Positions 1 through 11,395 of a DNA stretch of 64,000 nt are shown piece by piece (position 1 is the first letter of the stretch; each line of letters begins with the position of its first letter). Origin of the DNA: Malaya genurostris (Eukaryota; Arthropoda; Insecta; Diptera; Culicidae); NCBI RefSeq assembly GCF_030247185.1, contig NC_080571.1, positions 38,188,002 to 38,252,001 on the forward strand, read 5' to 3'. The notes below the pieces were generated by a model. That model searched no databases. It was not told the origin of the DNA and was given only the letters and a program-made list of their open reading frames with translations. The translations under genes and the position numbers were made by a program.

Positions 1-70
1 TAGCAAAATTTCTAATTGAAAGTAATTCCATTATTATGTTGTTACAGTAATAAATGCTGGAAGAGCATAA

Positions 71-440
71 CTCCCATTCGACTCAGTTCGTCGAGATCAG
101 CAACTGCGTGTGTGACAAATTATTTCACTCAATTTTCTCGGAGATGGCTAAACCGTTTTCTACAAACTCAGATTCATATGAAAAGTAGTATACTCCCGAA
201 CAAGGTTCTAGAATTACGTTTGGATCCGACTTCTGATTGCGGAACCACAGGGTGATATGTGAAACGAAATTAAAATAATGCAACTCATTTTTCTCTTAGG
301 TGGCTGAACCGATCTAAGATTCAAATGAAATCTAAGAATCATCTATGATTCAAATGAGAGGTCTTAAAATCCTATAAAACTTCTTACTTTTTAGTCAGAT
401 CCGAATTCTGAGCTAGGAGATACAGGGTGGTTCGTATTAA
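71..440. repeat. Old dispersed repeat remnant
   Basis: A motif of the form 'TTGGATCCGACTTCTG ... acaGGGTgatatGTG' occurs at about 216-260 and again, degenerated, at 390-430. Similar text is found at about 43245-43280 and 43370-43410, preceded in both regions by 'CCATTCGACwCAGTT'. This shows a dispersed family, but no termini, target duplication or reading frame could be defined. The class is unknown. Confidence 0.4.
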
Positions 441-564
441 AAAGGCCATTTCACATAAATTAACCAGGTTTATCAGGTTGGCAGATTTGAATAGTCGATT
501 ACCAAATAAATTTATTTAAACATTTAGGGTTTTTTTGTTTTGTGCAAAAAAGCACATATTTTGT

Positions 565-650
565 TTCAACTTTCTTTGCGTTTCGCCTTCGGCTCGTCAG
601 TGCTTAAAGCAGTTCAAGTAGAACTGCCATCTCAACAATAAATAAATGGA
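565..650 (-). ncRNA. Hammerhead-like element, decayed copy
   Basis: On the minus strand the sequence reads CTGACGA (600-594), GCC-GAA-GGC (593-585), GAAA (584-581), then CGCAAAG. This is a canonical hammerhead core of the CUGANGA...GAAA type with a 3-bp stem II and GAA loop. The stem I side is reduced to a short hairpin (GCAGTTC / GAACTGC, 628-610), and no clear stem III 5' strand or cleavage triplet is seen upstream. The catalytic side is therefore preserved while the substrate side is lost. It belongs to the same family as the copies near 3.5 and 21.3 kb, in the opposite orientation. It is probably inactive. Confidence 0.6.
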
Positions 651-885
651 TTTCGGAGTTTATTGGTGTACATGAATTTAATTCAATGTTTATGCTGCTT
701 GATTAATATTTAGTCACATCGTAATCAAGCAGTGACAGGAGAAATGAAGATAATATCAATCGCATTGGCAATCAATGAGCGTCCTGGTGAGTATAATATC
801 AAGAGAATTTACGTTATGACAGATCGGCTCTCAGACACTCAATATATGACGATTGGTAGAGCCTGGTTGGCAGCACCTTTAGTGG

Positions 886-1125
886 CGTTCGACCTTCTGT
901 TATATATTCGACGTTTTTATGTATTCGACTTTTTGATATCTCGACTATCTGGTACTTCGACTTTTTGGTATATTCGACCTTATGTCGCAGTCAACCTTTT
1001 CATACATTCGACGTTTTGTGACTTTCTATATTTTGTCATTCGACTTTTTGTCGTTCGATTTTTTGTCATTCGACTTTTTGTCGTTCGACTTTTTGTCAGT
1101 CGACATTTTGTCTTTCGACGTTTTA
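886..1125. repeat. Minisatellite, ~16-bp units (TTCGACTTTTTGTCA-like)
   Basis: About fifteen imperfect units built on 'TTCGACTTTTTGTC' run head to tail, most regular at 1035-1120. The apparent 143-codon reading frame across this region is only this repeat translated, with a recurring hydrophobic/Arg pattern, and is not a gene. Confidence 0.8.
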
Positions 1126-1199
1126 GTATAAATGAATCATCTTCAATCATGAAATTTGCATGAAATTATATTGATTATTAAATTATATTAATTATTCTA

Positions 1200-3420
1200 T
1201 CGATTCCAATAAAATTTTCTCTAACTTTAAAGTTTTTTCTTTGAAAATCAAATCTTATACCTCATAAAAATCTCCCTTTATGAATCAAATTAAATTCGAA
1301 ACATTCATCAATGTTTTTCCCCCATTTGCTGTCAGTGTTACTTTCGCCATTCTTTGAAAAACAACTGAAATGATGTAAACATAAACAGTGTCCCTTGACA
1401 ACCGACACTACCTTTCACTACCAATCAAAGCTGCCAAAAATTTTGCATTAGTCGAAAAAATCAATCTATACATAATTAAAAATGTACCTTAATAGCAAAA
1501 AAAAGCATAGTTTGCTTCAAAACGACGCCATAAAACGCAAAAAGCGAAAATCTTATCTGTGCGAAAAAAGAAAAATCGCTACAAATCGGTATTTTCTGCA
1601 GCGTTCCTACACACCTAGAAAAAATCGTGTGAATTTACGTCTGCTGCTACCGATATATTCGAGCGGCAATAATAACTCATTTATACAGCTGATACAGAAC
1701 ATATTAAATGCATTCTGACATATTTTTACGTGCTGAAATATGTAAATTTACACACCTGCTTAAAAAGCTGAGTGTGTTTGACAAATATTCGAATCATTCT
1801 TGTAAAATGCAGTTATTTTACGGATTACGTTCTCATGAATTGAGTCATATGTCGATTTGTGTCAGCAGTAATTCTTGGCTGATCTTTTTGAAACAGGTTT
1901 CTCTACACCAAACGTAGTATTTCTCCATATTTTTATACCTTGCCTTTTCAAAAAAGTTTATACATTCCGTGTGTTACATTTTTACACCCTTCGGGCAAGC
2001 AACTCGATACTGAAATTGTTCACCCGGGCAGAGTAAATTCGACAAGCAGCAGACAAGTTGTTCACCAACCCCCCGATGTAGGCAAATTTGGCTTCCTGCT
2101 CGGAGCCTACCTGCCGGAATTTCCATCCTTCGATGTCTAAATCGAAAGAGATTGGATGCGATGCGATGCAAAACGAGAGTTAGTTATCGTATTCTTACGA
2201 AACGATGAAATGAACAACTTCTGGGAAGTGCAGCCACTAAACTAATAACAGTGTGCTGAGGAATCCTTTACCAGGGTTCGTTCGGAAAGGAAGTTGGAAA
2301 TTGTTCTAGTCAAAGCGATAACCTTAAGCTGATCCGATATATAACGCAATATTTCAGTAATTGGAATAGTTGGAAACCGTCTGCCTAAATGAACTGCAGC
2401 CGGATTATGAACTTTTCGGTGGCTCATGGTTTGCATTTATGTTCGAATAGAATGCCATTTTCTGATTCGTTCAGCAGTAGACTATTAAATTTTGCAAACT
2501 AATACTTCCACATGCCGATCCAATTTGGGATCGACTACCTCCGAGCCGCCCTTGCATTTGCCTTGATCGACAAATCACGCAATCTCCCTAAATCGCGATT
2601 CACACCTAATCCAATGAAAGCCCCATTATTTACCACGGCGTTAATGTGCACGCATGTCGATGTTCACCTCTCCGACCTCCGATCGGCGGCTGTCGGTTTT
2701 CTTTTTACATCCGGGCGTCCCATCGTTGCCATCGTAAAGCCAATATCGCCAACACATACGACGACACGTTCGTAGGATGTCAATAAATATGATAATTTAG
2801 AATTTAATAAATGTGTCTCTCGATACTGGTTGGCTCGAACCTTTGGAACCTACCACCGTGGTCCGGAGAGGCAGGAGGCAGGAGGCATACAAATTGGAAA
2901 TAATCGGCACTGTTTCGGCGAAACCGAATTTGCTTGTTGTTTGGGATTTGTTACACTTGCACCGACTTTACACGGCCACGGGTGTTATAAATCCTTTCCG
3001 ATCGGGATTGATATCTGGCTAGGAAAAAGGCAAATTCTGTTGCTTCCATGGGATGTCTGCTTCCAGATCCCGAGAATAAATTGCAATAAAAAAATAAGAA
3101 TATATGTTTACTCGCACAAATCGAAAAAAACTAGGAAACATATATTTTCATGACTACCAAATTGAACTGTTGATTTCAATTTGTGGTTCGTTTATGAGAC
3201 TCCCTTTGGATGAGTTTTGAAATTGTTTGGAGAGTACAAAACATCAGAAAACTAATTCTTTTTTGTGATAAGACAAATTTCACTTCAAATCGTTTACGCA
3301 GTTGGCAACGCTGTTTGTTTTGATTAAAATATATCATGATTAAAATAAACAGTACTAAAATTGGCTAAATTACAATATATCCCATTTGTAGAATATCTTT
3401 AAGTAATATAGATATGTGTT
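1200..3420. other. No recognisable gene
   Basis: No reading frame longer than about 107 codons is found, and none resembles a known protein. Base composition becomes more balanced at about 1950-3050, with several CG-containing tracts, compared with the AT-rich flanks. This could be unique host non-coding DNA. No promoter, splice structure or RNA gene could be supported. Confidence 0.5.
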
Positions 3421-3429
3421 GTAGAAAGC

Positions 3430-3536
3430 AATACCAGTACATCTGCATAGCGGCTCATGCTGAACCGTTAGGTTGCATTAGCAGCTCAGCGTGAACTGCT
3501 AATGCATTGATGAGTTAAAGACGGAACGTAATAATA
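3430..3536 (+). ncRNA. Hammerhead-like element, degenerate copy 1 of a pair
   Basis: The family architecture is preserved. A candidate ATC cleavage triplet (3441-3443) is followed by a long stem I (3444-3463 with 3486-3506), a core-like TTGATGA (3507-3513), a stem II GTT/GAC closed by AAA, then GGAA. Core positions are mutated (CTGATGA to TTGATGA, GAAA to GGAA), so cleavage is unlikely. Against the intact copy at 21.3 kb, stem I shows two fully compensated pair changes. The nested hairpin 3474-3484 / 3496-3506 is still perfect over 11 bp, with two compensated changes. This is good evidence for an inherited RNA fold. Confidence 0.6.
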
Positions 3537-3586
3537 AGGAAACGGTTGTAGTTTAAACTCTTGATGCCAACTCGTGAGACGTAAAG

Positions 3587-3685
3587 TAAATGTCTGGTTT
3601 TCAATTAGCATTTACTTTACTTCTGCCTAGTGGTTTATGTTGGCATAAACTGCTAATGCACCGATGAGCCGAAGGCGAAATCTAT
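3587..3685 (+). ncRNA. Hammerhead-like element, degenerate copy 2 of a pair
   Basis: Second direct copy. The candidate TTC triplet (3621-3623) lies exactly 180 bp after the equivalent ATC of the first copy. Stem I pairs 3624-3639 with about 3644-3660, the core reads CCGATGA (3661-3667), stem II is GCC-GAA-GGC (3668-3676), then GAAA (3677-3680). Stem II has changed on both sides relative to the GTC/GAC of the 21.3-kb copy, so pairing is kept. Stem III pairing and one invariant core base are lost, so it is predicted to be inactive. Just upstream, GTAAAGTAAATG and CATTTACTTTAC form a 12-bp hairpin. Confidence 0.6.
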
Positions 3686-3992
3686 GAGAACATACTGTAC
3701 CGTAGATTTTGATAAAACTCATTTCTATTCATGCTGACAAATAACCACAGTATGATAATCGAAACCTTGAGAAATCAAATTCGATTGAAAACTGTACTTT
3801 TACCTCAACGAATCATTCCACTCAGGCGTGTTTTATCATCAACCTTATCATTATTATACCTAGTCAGTGATTTTCGAAAAAACCATTTTGAGTGTAAGTC
3901 TAAGAGAGAACAAATTATTTATTTTGCCATAGCGCTCCAAGTTATCAGATCGTGAGCATTTCGACTGAAGTTTGTTTTGAAAAGGCATAATA

Positions 3993-5290
3993 ACAGATCG
4001 ACTGAAAAGTTCGTATCGTTTCTATGAGAGGGCGCCACTAGAATTAAATCTATACCATTTTCAGTTAGTACCAACCTTCAAAAGATACGTGTATAAATTT
4101 GACAGCTGTCTGATTATTAGTTTGTGAGATATTGCATTCTGAGTGAAGCTACTTTTGTTATTGTGAAAAAAATGGAAAAAAAGGAATTTCGTGTGTTGAT
4201 GAAACACTACTTTTTGATGAAAAAAAGTGCCGCCGATACCAAAAATGGCTTGATGAGTGTTATCCAGACTCTGCACCGGGCGAAACAACAATTCGTAAGT
4301 GGTTTGCAAAATTTCGTACTGGTCATATGAGCACCGAAGACGATGAACGCAGTGGACGTCCAAAAGAGGCTGTTACCGATGAAAACGTGAAAAAAATCCA
4401 CAAAATGATTTTCAATGACCGTAAAGTGAAGTTGATCGAGATAGCTGACACCCTAAAGATATCAAAGGAACGTGTTGGACAGATTATTCACGAATATTTG
4501 GATATGAGAAAGCTTTGTGCAAAATGGGTGCCGCGTGAGCTCACAATCGATCAAAAACAACAACGAATTGATGATTCTGAGCAGTGTTTGGAGCTGTTAT
4601 ATCGAAATAAAACCGATTTTTTCGTCGATATATAACAATGGACGAAACATGGCTCCAACACTTCACTCCGGAGTCCAATCGACAGTCAGCTGAGTGGACT
4701 GCACGCGATGTACCGAACCCAAAGCGTGGAAAGACTCAACAATCGGCCGGTAAGGTTATGGCGTTTGTATTTTGGGATTCGCATGGTATAATTTTCATCG
4801 ACTACCTTGAAAAGGGAAAAACCATCAACAGTGACTATTATATAGCGTTATTAGAAGGACTATTATATAGCGTTTGAAGGACGAAATTTAAAAAAAACGG
4901 CCTCATTTGAAGCAGAAAAAAGTTTTGTTTCATCAAGACAATGCACCGTGTCACAAGTCGATGAAAACCATGCTGAAATTGAACGAATTGGGCTTCGAAT
5001 TGCTCCCACCGTATTCTCCAGATTTGGCCCCCAGTGACTTTTTCCTGTTCTCAGACCTCAAGAGAATACTCGCTGGTAAAAAATTTAGAAGCAATGAAGA
5101 GGTAATCGCTGAAACTGAGGACTATTTTGAGGCAAAGGACAAATCGTACTACAAAAATGGTATCGAACAGTTGGAAGATCGCTATAATCGCTGTGTCGCC
5201 TCTGATGGCAATTATGTTGAATAATAAAAACGAATTTCGGCAAAAAATGTGTGTTTCTATTAAACGATACGAACTTTTCAGCCAAACTGT
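3993..5290 (+). mobile_element. mariner (irritans-type) element, copy 1
   Basis: A 1298-bp element with terminal inverted repeats ACAGATCGACTGAAAAGTTC at the left and, reverse-complemented, ACAGTTTGGCTGAAAAGTTC at the right. It is flanked by the TA target duplication at 3991-3992 and 5291-5292. Length and termini fit a full-length mariner, and the interior encodes a broken irritans-subfamily-like transposase. It shares a 14-nt insertion and a 6-nt deletion with copy 2, so both descend from an already defective progenitor. Confidence 0.95.
4172..5224 (+). pseudogene. mariner transposase pseudogene
   Basis: This is the remnant of a DD34D cut-and-paste transposase, which would bind the element's inverted repeats through paired helix-turn-helix domains. 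Recognisable blocks in order are MEKKEFRVLMKHYF, the second HTH (KLIEIADTLKISKERVG), WVPREL, TMDETW (first Asp), HQDNAPCHKS (second Asp) and SPDLAPSD (third Asp). Lesions: one A missing at about 4240; a T run at about 4616-4622 with six T where seven are needed; a 14-nt tandem insertion near 4856 that truncates the frame; and a 6-nt loss before PYSPD that removes His-Pro and shortens the second-to-third Asp spacing to 32. It cannot encode a working transposase. Confidence 0.93.
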
Positions 5291-5393
5291 TATATTGAAC
5301 GAAAGCCGCAAACCGAAAATTAGTTGTAGACGCCATCTTAAAAATTTTCGCGATATCGAGACAACAGACATCAATCCACCCTATTATCGCATT

Positions 5394-8217
5394 ATCTGTA
5401 TTCTGTATTCTGTTTTCTGTTTTCTGTTTTCTGTTTCCTGTTTTCTGTTTTCTGTTTTCTGTTTTCTGTTTTCTGTTTTCTGTTTTCTGTTTTCTGTTTT
5501 CTGTTTTCTGTTTTCAGTTTTCTGTTTTCTGTTTTCTGTTTTCTGTTTTCTGTTTTCTGTTTTCTGTTTTCTGTTTTCTGTTTTCTGTTTTCTGTTTTCT
5601 GTTTTCTGTTTTCTGTTTTCTGTTTTCTGTTTTCTGTTTTCTGTTTTCTGTTTTCTGTTTTCTGTTTTCTGTTTTCTGTTTTCTGTTTTCTGTTTTCTGT
5701 TTTCTGTTTTCTGTTTTCTGTTTTCTGTTTTCTGTTTTCTGTTTTCTGTTTTCTGTTTTCTGTTTTCTGTTTTCTGTTTTCTGTTTTCTGTTTTCTGTTT
5801 TCTGTTTTCTGTTTTCTGTTTTCTGTTTTCTGTTTTCTGTTTTCTGTTTTCTGTTTTCTGTTTTCTGTTTTCTGTTTTCTGTTTTCTGTTTTCTGTTTTC
5901 TGTTTTCTGTTTTCTGTTTTCTGTTTTCTGTTTTCTGTTTTCTGTTTTCTGTTTTCTGTTTTCTGTTTTCTGTTTTCTGTTTTCTGTTTTCTGTTTTCTG
6001 TTTTCTGTTTTCTGTTTTCTGTTTTCTGTTTTCTGTTTTCTGTTTTCTGTTTTCTGTTTTCTGTTTTCTGTTTTCTGTTTTCTGTTTTCTGTTTTCTGTT
6101 TTCTGTTTTCTGTTTTCTGTTTTCTGTTTTCTGTTTTCTGTTTTCTGTTTTCTGTTTTCTGTTTTCTGTTTTCTGTTTTCTGTTTTCTGTTTTCTGTTTT
6201 CTGTTTTCTGTTTTCTGTTTTCTGTTTTCTGTTTTCTGTTTTCTGTTTTCTGTTTTCTGTTTTCTGTTTTCTGTTTTCTGTTTTCTGTTTTCTGTTTTCT
6301 GTTTTCTGTTTTCTGTTTTCTGTTTTCTGTTTTCTGTTTTCTGTTTTCTGTTTTCTGTTTTCTGTTTTCTGTTTTCTGTTTTCTGTTTTCTGTTTTCTGT
6401 TTTCTGTTTTCTGTTTTCTGTTTTCTGTTTTCTGTTTTCTGTTTTCTGTTTTCTGTTTTCTGTTTTCTGTTTTCTGTTTTCTGTTTTCTGTTTTCTGTTT
6501 TCTGTTTTCTGTTTTCTGTTTTCTGTTTTCTGTTTTCTGTTTTCTGTTTTCTGTTTTCTGTTTTCTGTTTTCTGTTTTCTGTTTTCTGTTTTCTGTTTTC
6601 TGTTTTCTGTTTTCTGTTTTCTGTTTTCTGTTTTCTGTTTTCTGTTTTCTGTTTTCTGTTTTCTGTTTTCTGTTTTCTGTTTTCTGTTTTCTGTTTTCTG
6701 TTTTCTGTTTTCTGTTTTCTGTTTTCTGTTTTCTGTTTTCTGTTTTCTGTTTTCTGTTTTCTGTTTTCTGTTTTCTGTTTTCTGTTTTCTGTTTTCTGTT
6801 TTCTGTTTTCTGTTTTCTGTTTTCTGTTTTCTGTTTTCTGTTTTCTGTTTTCTGTTTTCTGTTTTCTGTTTTCTGTTTTCTGTTTTCTGTTTTCTGTTTT
6901 CTGTTTTCTGTTTTCTGTTTTCTGTTTTCTGTTTTCTGTTTTCTGTTTTCTGTTTTCTGTTTTCTGTTTTCTGTTTTCTGTTTTCTGTTTTCTGTTTTCT
7001 GTTTTCTGTTTTCTGTTTTCTGTTTTCTGTTTTCTGTTTTCTGTTTTCTGTTTTCTGTTTTCTGTTTTCTGTTTTCTGTTTTCTGTTTTCTGTTTTCTGT
7101 TTTCTGTTTTCTGTTTTCTGTTTTCTGTTTTCTGTTTTCTGTTTTCTGTTTTCTGTTTTCTGTTTTCTGTTTTCTGTTTTCTGTTTTCTGTTTTCTGTTT
7201 TCTGTTTTCTGTTTTCTGTTTTCTGTTTTCTGTTTTCTGTTTTCTGTTTTCTGTTTTCTGTTTTCTGTTTTCTGTTTTCTGTTTTCTGTTTTCTGTTTTC
7301 TGTTTTCTGTTTTCTGTTTTCTGTTTTCTGTTTTCTGTTTTCTGTTTTCTGTTTTCTGTTTTCTGTTTTCTGTTTTCTGTTTTCTGTTTTCTGTTTTCTG
7401 TTTTCTGTTTTCTGTTTTCTGTTTTCTGTTTTCTGTTTTCTGTTTTCTGTTTTCTGTTTTCTGTTTTCTGTTTTCTGTTTTCTGTTTTCTGTTTTCTGTT
7501 TTCTGTTTTCTGTTTTCTGTTTTCTGTTTTCTGTTTTCTGTTTTCTGTTTTCTGTTTTCTGTTTTCTGTTTTCTGTTTTCTGTTTTCTGTTTTCTGTTTT
7601 CTGTTTTCTGTTTTCTGTTTTCTGTTTTCTGTTTTCTGTTTTCTGTTTTCTGTTTTCTGTTTTCTGTTTTCTGTTTTCTGTTTTCTGTTTTCTGTTTTCT
7701 GTTTTCTGTTTTCTGTTTTCTGTTTTCTGTTTTCTGTTTTCTGTTTTCTGTTTTCTGTTTTCTGTTTTCTGTTTTCTGTTTTCTGTTTTCTGTTTTCTGT
7801 TTTCTGTTTTCTGTTTTCTGTTTTCTGTTTTCTGTTTTCTGTTTTCTGTTTTCTGTTTTCTGTTTTCTGTTTTCTGTTTTCTGTTTTCTGTTTTCTGTTT
7901 TCTGTTTTCTGTTTTCTGTTTTCTGTTTTCTGTTTTCTGTTTTCTGTTTTCTGTTTTCTGTTTTCTGTTTTCTGTTTTCTGTTTTCTGTTTTCTGTTTTC
8001 TGTTTTCTGTTTTCTGTTTTCTGTTTTCTGTTTTCTGTTTTCTGTTTTCTGTTTTCTGTTTTCTGTTTTCTGTTTTCTGTTTTCTGTTTTCTGTTTTCTG
8101 TTTTCTGTTTTCTGTTTTCTGTTTTCTGTTTTCTGTTTTCTGTTTTCTGTTTTCTGTTTTCTGTTTTCTGTTTTCTGTTTTCTGTTTTCTGTTTTCTGTT
8201 TTCTGTTTTCTGTTTTC
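5394..8217. repeat. (CTGTTTT)n heptanucleotide array, 2.8 kb
   Basis: About 400 head-to-tail copies of CTGTTTT, almost perfect. The visible deviations are confined to the first ~120 bp (CTGTATT at the start, CTGTTTC near 5436, a CAG near 5515). A 7-bp unit without stop codons in any frame yields a 1039-codon pseudo-ORF of FLFSVFC repeats on the plus strand. This is an artefact, not a protein. The right edge joins directly to the interior of a MITE copy at 8218. Confidence 0.97.
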
Positions 8218-8606
8218 TCGAAATCGACTTACCTACACAAAAATAACATTCATTTCATTTTTATCGCGACAACATATGTGTTTTTATGCACTAATTGCAT
8301 CTAAACTAAATTATCTAGACATTGTCAGGATAGATTTTTGATACATGCTTTTTTCAATGCACAATTTTAAAGACGGCGTTTTCATCTATTCAATTTTTCC
8401 TTAAGAAAAAAGACTTTCCCGATCGCTAAAGTCAATAAATCATTCTGAAATTTTCACAGAATGATCTAAATTAATTTTCTTAGAGATCGTCAGTTGGGTT
8501 TTTGATATTTGTCACCGTTTCTGAGAAAATCAGATTTGAAGCTTGAAAATAGTCCTCTAAAACACCTCAAAACACACTGGCCGCAGCTCTTCAGTATTTG
8601 AGCGCT
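8218..8606. repeat. Duplicated 390-bp segment (3' part of TTAA MITE plus flank)
   Basis: This stretch is essentially identical to 15407-15806, from 'GAAATCGACTTACC' to 'CAGTATTTGAGCGCT'. The only clear difference is a palindrome insertion in the 15-kb copy. The identity runs past the MITE end (CACTGGCCGCAGCTC) into the flank, so this is a segmental duplicate rather than an independent transposition. Both edges are cut by (CTGTTTT)n arrays. Confidence 0.9.
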
Positions 8607-9804
8607 TTCTGTTTTCTGTTTTCTGTTTTCTGTTTTCTGTTTTCTGTTTTCTGTTTTCTGTTTTCTGTTTTCTGTTTTCTGTTTTCTGTTTTCTGTTTTC
8701 TGTTTTCTGTTTTCTGTTTTCTGTTTTCTGTTTTCTGTTTTCTGTTTTCTGTTTTCTGTTTTCTGTTTTCTGTTTTCTGTTTTCTGTTTTCTGTTTTCTG
8801 TTTTCTGTTTTCTGTTTTCTGTTTTCTGTTTTCTGTTTTCTGTTTTCTGTTTTCTGTTTTCTGTTTTCTGTTTTCTGTTTTCTGTTTTCTGTTTTCTGTT
8901 TTCTGTTTTCTGTTTTCTGTTTTCTGTTTTCTGTTTTCTGTTTTCTGTTTTCTGTTTTCTGTTTTCTGTTTTCTGTTTTCTGTTTTCTGTTTTCTGTTTT
9001 CTGTTTTCTGTTTTCTGTTTTCTGTTTTCTGTTTTCTGTTTTCTGTTTTCTGTTTTCTGTTTTCTGTTTTCTGTTTTCTGTTTTCTGTTTTCTGTTTTCT
9101 GTTTTCTGTTTTCTGTTTTCTGTTTTCTGTTTTCTGTTTTCTGTTTTCTGTTTTCTGTTTTCTGTTTTCTGTTTTCTGTTTTCTGTTTTCTGTTTTCTGT
9201 TTTCTGTTTTCTGTTTTCTGTTTTCTGTTTTCTGTTTTCTGTTTTCTGTTTTCTGTTTTCTGTTTTCTGTTTTCTGTTTTCTGTTTTCTGTTTTCTGTTT
9301 TCTGTTTTCTGTTTTCTGTTTTCTGTTTTCTGTTTTCTGTTTTCTGTTTTCTGTTTTCTGTTTTCTGTTTTCTGTTTTCTGTTTTCTGTTTTCTGTTTTC
9401 TGTTTTCTGTTTTCTGTTTTCTGTTTTCTGTTTTCTGTTTTCTGTTTTCTGTTTTCTGTTTTCTGTTTTCTGTTTTCTGTTTTCTGTTTTCTGTTTTCTG
9501 TTTTCTGTTTTCTGTTTTCTGTTTTCTGTTTTCTGTTTTCTGTTTTCTGTTTTCTGTTTTCTGTTTTCTGTTTTCTGTTTTCTGTTTTCTGTTTTCTGTT
9601 TTCTGTTTTCTGTTTTCTGTTTTCTGTTTTCTGTTTTCTGTTTTCTGTTTTCTGTTTTCTGTTTTCTGTTTTCTGTTTTCTGTTTTCTGTTTTCTGTTTT
9701 CTGTTTTCTGTTTTCTGTTTTCTGTTTTCTGTTTTCTGTTTTCTGTTTTCTGTTTTCTGTTTTCTGTTTTCTGTTTTCTGTTTTCTGTTTTCTGTTTTTT
9801 GTTT
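8607..9804. repeat. (CTGTTTT)n heptanucleotide array, 1.2 kb
   Basis: About 171 near-perfect copies of the same heptamer in the same orientation as the 5.4-8.2 kb array, ending in a short T-rich decay (CTGTTTTTTGTTTC). Both strands are open in every frame (FLFSVFC on plus, KQKTENR on minus), which explains the 400-codon pseudo-ORFs. The left edge is at GAGCGCT, where the 15-kb copy of the same segment continues with unique sequence. Confidence 0.97.
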
Positions 9805-11395
9805 CATTTATGCTTCACGGATGAAAATTCTCAAGACAGGGTTTTAAAATATGCGATTGATTTTTTGTAAACACTTTTTCAATACCGCTAATAACTGTAC
9901 AAAAATAGTTTCGAAGATTGAGCACTATAACAAACATACACACTCATTGAAAAATGCTCAATAAATTTATTTATAGTGACCGGGCTCCTAGGAGTAGCCG
10001 TTTTCGAAATATTCAGACAAGAAATTTGAAGTACTCAGATTTTTAATGAATTGTGAAAGACTGACCTACGCTTGATTTTTTTTATTTTCGATCGGATTCG
10101 GGTCGGATTTGGCTTCACGAAATTGCACGCTCGTCCTTCTCTAATTAGTAGCTACACCCAAATCATTATTCACGAAGTATTCTATTTCTTTTCCCAAACC
10201 AAATCACAAATAACATGTTCCATTTTAACGAGAGGAATACCAAATAACTTAAACTTTTCTACGACTCTACTTCGATTATAGAAGTTTTTGCGAAGTTTGA
10301 AAATTTTATTTAACGAAAATTATTTTTACTTTTACTATAAATCAAGGTACCGGAAGGGACCATCAGGGCACCCAAAAGAAACGTATTGAGTAGGTGGAGT
10401 GGAAATGCCAACTTCGTACTATTAACACTAAACACTGTGTGGAAAAAAGACGTACAACGACAATATTCGTATTCTGCATTTATTTAAATTGATATGATGA
10501 ATAGTTTCCGGAAAACAATATTTGGTCGCGATTCAGAATCCAAGAAAGCCGACTTTCGTTCCTTTCGTGGGCAAGTAAATAGTGTTTCATATTTCTCCTG
10601 GTTATATTCTTATGTATGGTTCGATGTCCCAGATGAATTTCGAGAAAAAAAAATCAACGATGCAATTTACACGAGAAACTACAAAGGATCAGCTCTTTTT
10701 TGGTATGATTTAGCATCCAGCCGCTACGCTTAAAACGTATTACAGTAATACCCACCAAATTCACCAGAATTCCAGCCAAATTAATATGAATAAAAAAGAT
10801 GAATTATTAAAATGGAACTTCTCTAGAAATACAAAACTATTAAGCAAGAGTTGAAGAAAATTTGGGTTAAATCTACAAGCTCTATGGGATTGACTTTACA
10901 ACTATTGTCAAAACCACTGCTAAAGTTTGTTTTTAATATTCAAGCAGCAGTTTTTTATATAGTGCTCCATATAAACTTAATTGTATCTTATGAAATATTT
11001 TTTCGAAAATACCTTCGAATAGCATTTTGGATGCCCTGAAAAGGACCGTTTCCTTTGTTGGTACAATGAAGTCTTTTTTTTACGTGGGAATGACCTCGGA
11101 TCTGGGTGCTTCGACAAAAATTTGTTTGAAAAACTAATCCACTTTGTGACTCGAAAAAAAGATAAAAAATTGTTTTTGATGCTGAATATCATAGAAATGG
11201 ATGAAATTTAAACATCTGGTGTAATCCAAAAATGTTGTTTTTGAAAAAAAAAATGAGAGATGCGTCAGAGAGTTGACATACATTAAATTCGGAATAACAC
11301 CAGATCTCGACGTTTCGTGTATTTCAAAGACAATACAAGATAAAATTCGCGTAAAAAAAGTCGAACAATTTACAAAATTTACTTATGCTGCGCAT
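9805..11395. other. No recognisable gene
   Basis: AT-rich sequence with homopolymer runs. The longest frames (79 codons at 10494-10733, 69 codons at 10072-10281) do not resemble any family I know and have no supporting context. No element termini were identified. Confidence 0.5.

Noticed and set aside
732..1163. 143-codon hydrophobic protein
   Set aside because: The second half is the 16-bp minisatellite; there is no start or domain context.
5127..8246. 1039-codon open frame of FLFSVFC repeats
   Set aside because: It is the translation of the (CTGTTTT)n array fused to mariner shadow sequence. The same is true of the 416- and 408-codon frames at 8557-9824.
5394..9804. Telomeric repeat
   Set aside because: CTGTTTT is not the insect TTAGG repeat, and Diptera generally lack short telomerase repeats. 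The array is internal and flanked by transposons.
10494..10733. 79-codon frame (MMNSFRKTIFGRDSES...)
   Set aside because: Its composition is plausible for a short protein, but no family is recognised and there is no neighbouring exon or element context.
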